Assembly: GCF_902167145.1 (NCBI RefSeq) | Contig: NC_050105.1 | Span: forward strand, 119,305,898-119,369,897 | From: Zea mays | Taxonomy: Eukaryota; Streptophyta; Magnoliopsida; Poales; Poaceae | DNA: 64,000 bases | Direction: 5' to 3' | Shown here: in pieces, positions 54,534-64,000 of the stretch | Layout of the letters: every line of letters begins with the position of its first letter | How positions within the stretch are numbered: the stretch's first letter is position 1 | The notes under the pieces: generated by a model | The model's input: the letters and a program-made list of their open reading frames with translations, nothing else | The model's database searches: none | What the model was told of the DNA's origin: nothing | Program-made: the position numbers and the translations under genes

Positions 54534-57500
54534 TTAAAAATAATCTTCATATGTGTCGGGGTTAGCCGGATCATAACTCTCATCATCACTATCAACCATT
54601 TCAATCTCAACATCATCGAAAGACGCAAGTTCGTCATTAATGTCATTGCCTTCAAGGATTACTAAGTCATTATCATTTTGCACCTCATCATCCTCCTCAT
54701 CAACAACCATTTCAATATCTACGTCCATTCCGATAGCTTCGGTTAAGTCTATCTCAAATCGCCCTTCTAGCCCATCTTCTTGGAAGAACTCTCCATCATA
54801 TGTGTCCGGGTCTAAGTTGTAATCTTCATCGTTAGGAACAGGTAACCTCCTGTGCGGCGATACCTTATACACAACATCCCAACCCTTAAGATGTTCTTTC
54901 GTTTGACACGCATATGGGAGATAATACACTTGTGTGGCCTGTTGGGCCACGATATAGACATCGTCTCCTGCTAAGGTGGAATCTTGTCAAATTTCGACTA
55001 TTCCAAGATTAGAATGTGTCCGTCTCGTCACTTGAGGGTCAAACCAATGACATTTGAATATCACTGGAGTAAGAGGTTTGGAACCATAAAAATTGAGCTC
55101 ATATATTTCTTCGATTCGTCCAAAATAATCGACATTGTCAAGGCCGGGCGTAAAGACTCCAGAACACGTTGTTTTCTGATTGGGCCGACTTTTGTCATAG
55201 TTTGTTGTGCGAAAACGGTATCCATTGACGTCATACGCAGAATATTTCTTGACCCTATAAGCAAAGTGGTTGGCTACTTGTCTCAACTCGGCACTCATAG
55301 ACGGATCTCTTTGGCCCTGCAAGTATTCGCAAGTTAAAAGACGCTAAATTGAGTTCAAAGACGTATCTCTTTTACAAACTAAGCACGTACCTTACGTTTG
55401 AACCAGGAAATGAAATCGGGCAACCCATTTCTCGCACCCTTTCTAAGAAGAGCGTCATATTCCTGTGGAGTGGGGTCCCTTGATCGACGCCAGAATTCAT
55501 GAAGAAATTGTTCCATGTATGGCGTCACCTCTTCAAGGTTGGTCAATACGTATAGCATGATATGCCGCCACTCTTCATGTGTTAGGGTCTTGGTGGTCGA
55601 GCCACTTGCACTTCCGAGTTGGCCTTGAAATATGCTAAGGTTCGATTCATTGTCGCCATCATTGTAATGAGGGGGTGGATTATGCACGCTCGGCAGTTTG
55701 TCACCATAATAAGTTATTGTGAAGTTTGAGACCTCCTCTAGAATGTATGCCTCTGCAATGGAAGCCTCGATTTTGCATTTATTTCTACATTTCTTTCAAA
55801 TAGTCTTTAGACATCTCTCGATTGGATAGCACCAATGTCCCTGCACGCCCCCCCCCATTCGTGCCTCATAGGGGAGATGAAGAATCAAATGCTGCATTGG
55901 ATTGAAGAAGCCGGGTGGAAATATCTTCTCAAGCTTACACAGTAACACGGGTGCCAATCTTTCCAAGTCTGCAACCACGGTCCGAGATAACTCTTTTGCA
56001 CAAAGCTGACGGAAGAAATAGCTCAACTCTGAAAGCGCTAGCCAGACATGCTCAGGGACAGCCTCGAACCATCACAGGAAGAATCCGTTCAATCCATATG
56101 TGGAAGTCATGACTCTTCATCCCTAAGACTCACATAGTAGATAAGTTCACCCCCTACTCAGGTTAGTTGCATACCCATCAGGGAACATCAACATCTTGAT
56201 CCACTGAAGTACTTCCTTCCTCTGGGCCCTGCTTAGGACGAAATCGGCCTTAGGCCTTCTCCACGTCTTTCCGCCACTTGGCGGCTTCATCTCTAGTTTT
56301 GGTCTATCACATAACGCTGCCAGATCCACTCTTGCCTTCACATTATCCTTTGACTTATCAGGAATGTCCATAATTGTTGCCCTTAGTGCCTCGGCAACAT
56401 TCTTTTCAGTGTGCATTACGTCAATGTTGTGTGGAGGAGCAGGTCGTCATAATAGGGGAGCCGAGTCAAGCCAGACTTATGTGTCCACATATGCTGCTCA
56501 CCATATCCCACAAAACCACCTTCTGTATTGGCCACGAGCCCATCTATCTGTTGACGAATTTTGGCACCAGTCATCGTTGCAGGTGGGCGGTCTGTCACTA
56601 TGACACCTTTCGTAAAGTTCTTGATGTCTAGGCGGAATGGATGGTCAGCAGGAAGAAATTGTCGATGTTTATCGAAGGACGAATGTTTGCCACCCTTTTT
56701 CAACCAAATGAACCTGAGAGCTTCCTTGCAAACTGGGCATGGGAACTTACCGTGAACACACCAGGCACAGAATAGCCCATAGGCCGGTAAGTCATGCATG
56801 GAGTACTGGTACCAAACATGCATTCTAAAGTTTGTCTTTGTAGCTCGGTCATACGTCCATACCCCTTCCTCCCAGGCACGTACCAATTCATCGATCAAAG
56901 GCTCCATGTACACGCCCATTTTATTCCCCGGGTGTCCGGGAATTATCAACGACACAAATATATTCTGCCTTTGAAAGCACACACCAGGGGGGGATTGATT
57001 GGGATAACAAACACGGGCCAACATGTGTATGGGGCAGCGCTCATTCCATAGGGATTGAACCCATCTGTGGCCAACGCAACACGTACATTACGAGCCTCTT
57101 CGGCTTTCTCACGGTGAATGGCATCAAAGTGTTTCCATGCTTCACCATCGGATGTGTGCACCATCTTGTCAGGATTGTATCGTTTTCCATTTTTGTGCCA
57201 TGTCATCTGTTTCGCGGATTCCTCTGTCATGTACAGACGCTGGATCCTCGGTATGAACGGAAGGTGTCGTAGGATTGTCAAGGGGATGTCGAGCTGCCTC
57301 TTCTGTCCATCACCAGAGTCTACCTCCATGAACCTAGACGATGTACACTTGGGACAGTACTTTGCCTCCGTGTATTCTTTCCTAAATAGCACGCAGCCCT
57401 TCGGACAAGCATGAATCTGCTCATACGTCATCTTGAGTGCACGAAGGAGTTTCTGTGCCTCGTACATGCTCTTTGGCAGAACGTGATCATCCGGAAGCAG

Positions 57501-58043
57501 GCTACCAATAACCGTCAACAAACCATCGAATGCGTCTCTACTCATGTTGTATTGCAACTTGAACGCCATTACACGCCCAATGGCATCCAGTTGAGAAACC
57601 TTTGTCTGGCCGTGAAGGGGCTTCTATGCCGCGTCGAACATATCGTAGAACGCCTTTGCAGTCGGCTCTGGCTCGTCATCCATACAACCTCCCGTGTACT
57701 GTGCCTCCTGATAGTCGTTCAACATATCCGCTACCCCCGCATCCGCGTCATAATCCTCGACACGTTGTCTCAACACCTCCTCTCTCGTACGATGCGCTTC
57801 ACCATGAAAGATCCACCGAGTATAGCCCAACGTAAATCCATTCTTCCAAATATGTTCTACCATGGCCCTCTTTGGTTTTCTTTTCCGGTTGGCACATTTG
57901 CTGCCCGGGCATGGGACTAGACTCGCTCCTTTAGCAGCTTCGCCATATGCCCGTTCCACGAAATCACCGGTCTTTCTAATCCATTCAGTGGTGACATCGT
58001 TCCTTTCTCTACGGCCCGTGTACATCCACTCACAGTCCTCCAT
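54534..58043 (-). pseudogene. TNP2-type CACTA transposase, multiple breaks
   Basis: Starts MEDCEWMYTGRRERND (58043), the transposase-associated N-terminal domain. A TAG at 57624-57626 follows, then VSQLDAIGRVMAFKLQYNMS, CPKGCVLFRKEY, and the core YNPDKMVHTSDGEAW, VALATDGFNPYGM, CWPVFVIPINPP. A frameshift at a G/C run (about 56985) leads to VSLIIPGHPGNKMGVYMEPL, and a second near 56416 leads to MHTEKNVAEAL. Further pieces (56147, 55796-56026, 55379-55687, 54987-55322 with VIFKCHWFDP, 54534-54950 ending in an acidic tail) are the C-terminal DUF4218/DUF4216 regions. Some frame changes may be introns, but at least three are damage. Normally this is the catalytic transposase. Confidence 0.85.
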
Positions 58044-58669
58044 CCTATAACATATATAACCAAAGCCTATCAACAAAAAAATCCGGCAGCACCTCCCCTG
58101 CACGGGGAGGTTTTCAAAGCCTGTAAATATAAGTAGCAGCACGATGGCTGACATCCACACATATACATTAATGCCTCAATAACCACATAAACATCTTTTG
58201 TGCAATTAGAAGACTTACCTAATGCATGCAAAGTGACCACTAAAAACCTAACTCTATTTCACAATACACAATCACACACAAGAAACCTAACTCTATTTCA
58301 CAACAAGCAAACATTTATTTGACAATATTTAGCAACTAAAATCTCAAAATGAGTTTATACCTAGTTGCTCGGCGTGGACGGTGCACGACGGCGAACGGGC
58401 GCGACGGCGTGGAGGTCGCGACGGCGTGGAGGGCGCGACGGCGGGCGGGTGCGTCAGACGGCGCGGTGATGGCGGTCAGGCGGGCGCGGCGAGGGGCGCG
58501 AGCACGAGGGGGGCGGCGGCGCGGCGACGAGCGCGCGCGCGGCGGCGCGGCGCGGCCGGGCGGGGCGCGGCGGCGGCGAACCGGACGGCGAGGGCGTGGC
58601 GGCGGCGAGGGTGCGTGTGAAAGAGAGTGAGAGAGTGAGGAAGAAAGGGTTAACTGGCGGTAAGTAAAC
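58044..58669. other. 5' flank of the transposase gene, with a very GC-rich block
   Basis: 58044-58370 is AT-rich (5' UTR or promoter). 58371-58620 is almost pure GCG/CGG sequence, a likely CpG island or promoter block upstream of the transposase. Its open frames (for example 58349-58630) follow from composition. Confidence 0.5.
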
Positions 58670-60155
58670 GGTCTTTGCCGAGTGCCCGTGATCTGGCACT
58701 CGGCAAAGATTTTTTTTAATTTTAAAATACACTTTGCCAAGTGCCCTAGATGCGGCACTCGGCAAAGGCATCTTTGCCGAGTGTCCTCCGGGAGACACTC
58801 GGCAAAGATTATGTCATTACACTTTGCCGAGTGTCAACCATTTGACCCTCGGCAAAGAACTCTTTACCGAGTGTCATCTCTAGACACTCGGCAAAGTACA
58901 TTTTTTTATTTTATTTTTTTTCAACCAAACTTTTTGTGGTATGTTCCTACACTATGTAGACCTACATGTATCATTTGTGGACAATTATAACAGAGTTTTC
59001 AATCGTTAGTAGATTTAGTTTGTTTATTTGAATTTCTTCGGAAAATTCAGATTTGAACTGCAGGTCACTCGAAACTTGAAAAACTGTGCATGCAAAAATG
59101 ATATTCATGTTACTTAGCATAAGTTACGACCGATTCCAGGAGCGGACCGGAAACTTCGAGCAACATGCTCACTAAACATGGCCGTGAACTTGCCATCCGC
59201 ATGTTTAAAAATTGTATAAAACACAAACAAAGTCAGAAAATCATGAAACTTTTCAACATGTCATGATATCATATATAGAGGCTGTGATAAAAAATTTTAG
59301 AATATTTGGAGAAAGTTGTGAGACACTATGTGTAGAAACCTAAGAGAACTACACATGAAATCATAGAGTTTCAATGTGGATCTCTTAGGTTTGTACACAT
59401 AGCGCGTCATAGTTTTCTCGAAATTTTTCCATTTTTTTATCAAAGCCTCTATATATGATATCATGACACGTGGACAAGTTTCATGATTTTCTGACTTTGT
59501 TTGTGTTTTATACAATTTTTAAACATGTGGATGACAAGTTCACGGCCATGTTTAGTGAGCATGTTGCTCGAAGTTTTCGGTCCGCTCCTGGAATCGGTCG
59601 TAACTTATGCTAAGTAACACGAATATCATTTTTGCATGCACGGTTTTCTAAGTTTCGAGTGACCTGCAGTTCAAATCTGAATTTTCCGAAAAATTCAAAT
59701 AAACGAACTAAATCTACTAACGATTGAAAACTCTGTTATAATTATCCACAAATGATACATGTAGGTCTACATAGTGTAGGAACATACCATAAAAAGTTTG
59801 GGAGACAAAATAAAAAAAAATAAAAATATACTTTGCCGAGTGTCTAGGGATGACACTCGGCAAAGCCGCCTTTGCCGAGTGCCAACCGTTGGCTCTCGGC
59901 AAAGACTGACGGCCGTCAGCTTTGGGACGGCCGCTGACGGCTCTTTGCCGAGCGCCCCCTTTGCCGAGTGTTTGACACTCGGCAAACGTGTCTTTGCCGA
60001 GTGGGGTCCTGTGCCGAGTGCCCAGCACTCGGTAAAGAGGCTCTTTGCCGAGAGCTTAACGTTACCGAGTGCGGCTCTCGGCAAAGCCTTCTTTGCTGAG
60101 TGCCCGACAAAAGGAACTCGGCAAAGTGGCTGACACTCGGCAAAACCTCGCATTC
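58670..60155. repeat. Right subterminal repeat clusters of the CACTA element
   Basis: TTTGCCGAGTG / CACTCGGCAAAG units fill 58670-58900 and 59830-60150. The two blocks are separated by the arms and centre of a long inverted repeat. Confidence 0.88.
58822..59904. repeat. Long inverted repeat (two ~540 bp arms)
   Basis: 58822-59358 is complementary to 59367-59904 around a centre at about 59363 with a loop of only a few bases. For instance 59101-59166 matches the complement of 59560-59625 with two mismatches in 66, and 58921 pairs with 59805. The arms include subterminal repeat units at their outer ends. A transcript through this region would fold into a long near-perfect hairpin. Confidence 0.92.
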
Positions 60156-60166
60156 CGGTAGTGATA

Positions 60167-60589
60167 TGTTGTACAGTGCATATGATGCCAATTATTCTCG
60201 TTTAGAGCCATGACTATTATATGATATGGAAATTGTTATATATTGGAACTCATACACTTCCAATTTCTCTTTATAGCGACAATTTATGTGGAGCTGCACT
60301 TATTCAGTTAACGACGTCTAAAGGTATTGTCTTCCTCTTCCGTACTTCAGCTAATAAATCATTATTAGAAAATGTCACCATATGTAAGTGCATCTTACAT
60401 CATTTCGTTTGAAACTTTAGTTGAAACAAGAAATGACACCTACTCTACTAAGCAATTGAAAACCCCGAGATATGTGGCATCCATCGAAGTACATGTTTCA
60501 AGGAAAAATGGGAATTCCGTGCAAATATAGACAGTGGAGCCTCAGTACACATCGACATGATTTTGGTTGATATACTCATACTCTTTTTA
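60167..60589. other. AT-rich stretch without recognisable features
   Basis: Flank of the CACTA element with no supported gene. Short phrases such as TATTGGAACTCATACAC and GACAGTGGAGCCTCAGTACAC (about 60522) are weakly reminiscent of retroelement protease-like text, but not enough to annotate. Confidence 0.35.
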
Positions 60590-60801
60590 GGGGTGTTTGG
60601 GATGGCTCCAAGTTTCAGCTCTAGTGTCAATTTAAATATTTTTTAAAAAAATAGTTTTAATCTAAATAATAAATAAAATGATTTATCTAAATATCTTCTA
60701 AAGGCTTATAGCTTCAGTTCCACGGTTTTATGGAGCATCTAATGAACTGCTCCACCAATTACACCTAATTTTCTGGAGCTAGGGCTGACCCAAACATGGC
60801 C
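60590..60801. mobile_element. Tourist-type MITE (212 bp)
   Basis: The ends GGGGTGTTTGGG and (right, inverted) GGCCATGTTTGGG match apart from a short mismatch. TTA triplets at 60587-60589 and 60802-60804 flank them. Confidence 0.65.
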
Positions 60802-60804
60802 TTA

Positions 60805-61329
60805 ATAATAGTACTCATACATATGCAGTTGTGCTTCAGACCAACGTCCTAAATGCCTCACTGAAATTGAACCCTACACCTAGGTTTATATCATATATAG
60901 TTTCTTTGTGGACAACGACTAATATGCAAGAGCCATTATGTACAAGCGTGCAAGCAGCTATTTTGGTCCGTTAGATATAAATCTAACCATATGATATATT
61001 TAGCATTTAAATCCTTCCACCACCACCTCGTGTAGCTTTATAAAAAGGTCCCTTGTTTGTGTAGCACAGCCCAATATAAGTTGTAGTTATTAGAGATGAA
61101 TACTTTGTTCCTAAAGACCACCGTTCAAATCCCACCTAGCTAGCGTGTTCTTATTTTTATTTCGCTAGACATGGGTTCCAATGAGCGCGTGAAAGTTATA
61201 CTCTCTTTGTCCTAAAATATAATTCGTTTTAGACTAAACAAACATACATTAATTAACTTATGAATATAGTTTATATGTACGTCTATATTTATTATCATTC
61301 GAATGAATGTGGATAGAAAAAAGGACTAA
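60805..61329. other. Mixed AT-rich stretch with MITE-like and tRNA-like remnants
   Basis: CCGTTCAAATCCC (61121-61133) resembles an RNA polymerase III box B, with a weak box A near 61084-61098. TACTCTCTTTGTCCTAAAATATA (61197 on, in part) resembles the left end of a Stowaway-type MITE that lacks its right end. Neither is complete. Confidence 0.35.
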
Positions 61330-61535
61330 TAGTGTGTTTGGTTTGTGGAGTCACTCTATGCTTCATGAGGTGATGCATCATAAGTTCATTCCATCAATTT
61401 TGGTGGAATCAACTCACTCCTCATATATATACTAATTATTAGCTTATAAGGAATAGGGTGGTGATAGATCAACTCATTCTATTCCACAAACCAAATAAAA
61501 AAGTGAGGAGTGAGAAGAAGATGGATCACTTCATA

Positions 61536-63568
61536 CAGCGACAACCCTGAGGGGGGCGCGCAGGGCAGTCGCCCCGGGCCCCCGGGAAGGATGGGCCCCA
61601 CCCCTGACACCAAGGAGCAGAGCAGTCAGAATAAAACGGCAAGGACGCAACGCAAGGAGCAGATCATGGAAGACGGAAGTCCAGCAGATCACGGAACGGA
61701 AGTCGAGCAGACCAGTCGGAACTCGGAACAAAACGTTGCGTCCTCGTCTGTTCGTCGCTTTGCTTCTGCAGTTCGGCCTTCAAGTCGGGCCGTACTACCT
61801 GCGTCTCCGGCGTCTCGCAGAGTCGCAGCAGCAGGCCAGGCCCGCCGCCATCCCTCATGCTGCCGGCCGGCGGTCGGACCTGCACGGCGCCCTAGCGGCC
61901 CTGCTGCGCAGCCTGCGCTCCACCGCATAATCGGTAATAATTCTTTAAGTTTATTCTTGTAACTAAGCGACAGCTTCAATTCATAATTTTGTTTTTAATT
62001 TCAGCATATAGTCATGTCATCTAAAAAGTATCCATCTGGTTCTGAGAAAAGGAAGAGGAAGAAATGAGCAGATGAGTTCATAGAAACGTAGAGAGGAGCT
62101 ATGGACAAATTTTTTTCTAGTAATTCAAGAACTTCAAGGAATCAAAATGAGATGGCTATAGTTGCTATAGAGGAGCAACCTGATAATAAGCCAGAAGAAA
62201 ATATTGATCATGAGCCTATGGTTAATTCACCTCATACAGAAAATGCTAGTGTTGATGAACAACCTGTTTTTACTGAGGATATCTATGATCCAATAAATTA
62301 GGATAATCTTGATAACAAGTCAAGGGACATATTAGTAGAGAAGGGACCCATCAGAGATGAAAATATTGAATTTCCTTTGGATACCAATGGCAGACATTTT
62401 TCATATACTCATTACTCTAGAAAGATGAGCAATGGAGAAGTTTATGATAGAAAGTGGTTGGTATATTCCAAACACGTTGATAGAGTGTTTTGTTTTTCAT
62501 GCAAGCTTTTCAATAGGATACCGAACCAAAGGATAGGAGTGATGCAAATAATCTATTTGATCTTCTTGGTACCTTTGATTTTATACTTGGTGTGGTTATT
62601 TGGTATGATATTTTATTTACAGTAAACAAAGTGAGCAAGCACTTGCAATCCCCATCCATGTGCATTGATGCTACATTAATGAGAATAGAAGATACAGTGA
62701 ATTACTTTCAGAACTATAGAAATAATGGATTTGCTTCTAGTTTGATCATTGCCAAAGAGATTGCATCTGAATTGGGTGTAGAGCCATCATTTCCAGTGAA
62801 ACGTCATGCTAAGAGGAAGAAACAATATGATGAAACTGATTGTGAGGAAGCAAATCTTGAAGCTGAAAAAGCTTTTGAAGTTAATTATTTTTTGGTCATA
62901 GTTGATATTGCAATTAGTTCACTGAAAAGTAGATTTGAAGAACTCCAATCATTCAAAGACATATTTGGATTTTTTATGGACTCCATAACCTTGAAGTCAT
63001 TGGATACTATTGAACTAAGAGAATGTTGCACCAAATTTGCAAACACTTTCTCTTTTGATGACTCATCAGATGTTGATCTAAATGATCTAATTTTAGAGCT
63101 TAGTGTTTTGCAGTTGACTTTATCAGATAAACCAATGTCTGCCATGGATATTTTTGAGTATGTTAGAGAAGTGGATTCTTATCCTAATACTGCTATTGCT
63201 TATCAACTTTTATTTACTGTGCCCGTGACCGTTGCATTAGCTAAAAGAAGTTTTTCAAAGTTGAAGTTGCTGAAGAATTATTTGATGTCCAAAATGTCTC
63301 AAGAAAGACTAAATGGTTTGGCTATTTTATGCATTGAGAAAATATTATTAGATGAAATTGATACTGATGCTATCATCAATGACTTCGCTTCGAGACATGT
63401 TAGAAGACAATTTTAAGGTAATCACATATTTGTATTTTTTTCTTACAATGAATAATTTTTTGATGTATTTTTAAATGTTTATTACCAATATATATTATAT
63501 ATATTATTATATTAATGCCCCTATATTAAGTCTGGCCCCGAGCCCTTAATTTGTTAGGACCGTCACTG
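61536..63568 (+). mobile_element. hAT element (2033 bp), internally deleted
   Basis: The left end CAGCGACAACCCTGA and the inverted right end CAGTGACGGTCCTAA agree at 10-11 of 15 positions. The 8 bp flanks ACTTCATA (61528-61535) and ACTTTATT (63569-63576) agree at 6 of 8, as expected for an aged hAT duplication. The GC-rich start (61545-61620, GTCGCCCCGGGCCCCCGG) is typical of the ZMYM1-like hAT group of plants. Confidence 0.72.
62014..63416 (+). pseudogene. hAT transposase (TTF-type zinc finger / ZMYM1-like), catalytic centre deleted
   Basis: After an acceptor (TTTTCAG, about 62004) the frame starts MSSKKYPSGSEKRKRKK at 62014. It has TGA and TAG stops at once and resumes with GAMDKFFSSNS, then TEDIYDPIN, a stop, and the TTF-type zinc-finger region [35 protein letters not shown] (to about 62515). 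About 1 kb usual in the family, containing the DDE catalytic part, is missing at about 62520-62600. The C-terminal part (62592-63416, open) ends with the hAT dimerisation domain: PVTVALAKRSFSKLK, YLMSKMSQERLNGLA. It is inactive as a transposase, though the C-terminal frame is still open for 274 codons. Confidence 0.83.
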
Positions 63569-63597
63569 ACTTTATTCCTCAAACCAAACACACTATA

Positions 63598-63928
63598 CTC
63601 CCTCCGGTGCAGTAAAAGAAGTCATCCTGCGCGTGACCGAGCGTGCACAAAAAGAAGTCATAGCGCGCATGGGTCTGGGATTTGGACGTTGTTGCCCCTA
63701 GTAATTGCACAAAAAAAGATGCATTTAAGAGGAATTGAACTTGAGACCTCCAGTCTAGAATGCTTTGAAGCTGCTGCAGCAACCAATCAAGCCTGATTGT
63801 TTTAGTGACATTAATGCACCCATATCCCTATTTAATAGGGGCAAACAGGGAAAACTCTATGATAATTAATCACTCCTTGGTATGCACAATCATGTCCTAA
63901 ACGACTACCTTTACTGCACTGGAGGGAG
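63598..63928. mobile_element. Stowaway-type (Tc1/Mariner) MITE with an internal tRNA-like segment
   Basis: CTCCCTCCGGTGCAGTAAA at the left and its inverted copy TTTACTGCACTGGAGGGAG at the right differ at one position. TA dinucleotides (63596-63597 and 63929-63930) flank them. Inside, on the minus strand, a tRNA-like pair of boxes (box B about 63730-63749, box A about 63771-63791) suggests a tRNA-derived insert. Confidence 0.82.
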
Positions 63929-63930
63929 TA

Positions 63931-64000
63931 AGAGTGTTTCTAACAGTGCCCTCTTCTCCCTATATATTTTTGGTGTCCCGCATCTGTTACCCGTCGCCCC
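63931..64000. other. Window end, unassigned
   Basis: CCCTCTTCTCCCTATATATTTTTGG-like text resembles the CCCCTATAT-rich ends of the Harbinger elements at 25037 and 26046. Another such element may begin here, but only 70 bases are visible. Confidence 0.25.

Larger units (their letters stand above)
51579..60163 (-). mobile_element. CACTA (En/Spm-type) element, 8585 bp
   Basis: The ends CACTACCGGAAAC and, inverted, CACTACCGGAATG share 11 bases. ATA duplications lie at 51576-51578 and 60164-60166. Both subterminal regions are packed with direct and inverted TTTGCCGAGTG units. Two minus-strand genes lie inside: a TNP2-type transposase pseudogene (54534-58043) and a second, intron-containing gene (52432-54450). 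The 5' end is therefore the right side. A ~1.1 kb inverted repeat sits between the transposase start and the right end. Confidence 0.93.
61330..63595. mobile_element. TIR element (Tourist-like) interrupted by a hAT element
   Basis: TAGTGTGTTTGGTTTG (61330-61345) and its exact complement (63580-63595) form 16 bp perfect terminal repeats. Without the hAT insertion (61536-63568) the element is about 230 bp. The target duplication is unclear (possibly TA). Confidence 0.6.

Noticed and set aside
58349..58758. Overlapping Arg/Ala/Gly-rich frames on both strands
   Set aside because: Produced by the extreme GC content of the block upstream of the CACTA transposase.

Overview
This window looks like intergenic DNA from a large grass genome, most likely maize (Zea mays) or a close relative. 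The inference rests on nested LTR retrotransposons, Helitrons with TCTATACTACTAT starts and CTAG ends, a CACTA element with TTTGCCGAGTG subterminal repeats, and TAA-flanked PIF/Harbinger elements. I recognise no intact host gene. Almost every coding stretch is a transposon gene or a captured or broken fragment. Family names (Opie/Ji-like, Zeon-like, Tekay-like) are by resemblance only.

Left part (1-16.0 kb). A Tekay-like Ty3 element on the minus strand (gag-pol 1-2744, 3.2 kb LTR 3227-6427) has inserted into the pol gene of an Opie/Ji-like Ty1-copia element. The rest of that pol (6428-8400, two stop codons) and its 3' LTR (9189-10496) follow. Next come a minus-strand SIRE-like LTR remnant (to about 11659), the 5' part of a minus-strand Helitron (5' end at 13291) carrying exon-like pieces of an unidentified gene, and a truncated copia element ending in an LTR at 14767-16036.

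Middle part (16.0-31.2 kb). A ~600 bp unit is duplicated on both sides of the start of a 4.3 kb Helitron (17455-21791). That Helitron carries a Ulp1-protease-like exon and about 50 copies of a 40 bp minisatellite. After a hAT-like element (23173-23868), three PIF/Harbinger-type elements lie back to back, separated only by TAA triplets (25037-25395, 25399-26042, 26046-29734). The last holds a decayed transposase.

Nested block (31.2-49.2 kb). An old LINE is split by a gag-only, Zeon-like Ty3 element (31706-48108, CGGTG target duplication). That element is itself split by a full-length Opie/Ji-like copia element (37858-46224, GTAGA duplication) with an uninterrupted 1068-residue pol. It also holds a Cassandra TRIM (35339-36144, TCTAG duplication) whose LTRs carry a 5S-rRNA-like promoter. 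All three target duplications are exact, so the order LINE, then Ty3, then copia and Cassandra can be read directly.

Right part (49.2-64 kb). Small MITEs precede an 8.6 kb CACTA element (51579-60163, ATA duplication) with two minus-strand transposase genes, both decayed or partial. Near its right end is an inverted repeat with ~540 bp arms. A Tourist-type MITE, a 2.0 kb hAT element inside another TIR element, and a Stowaway-type MITE close the window.
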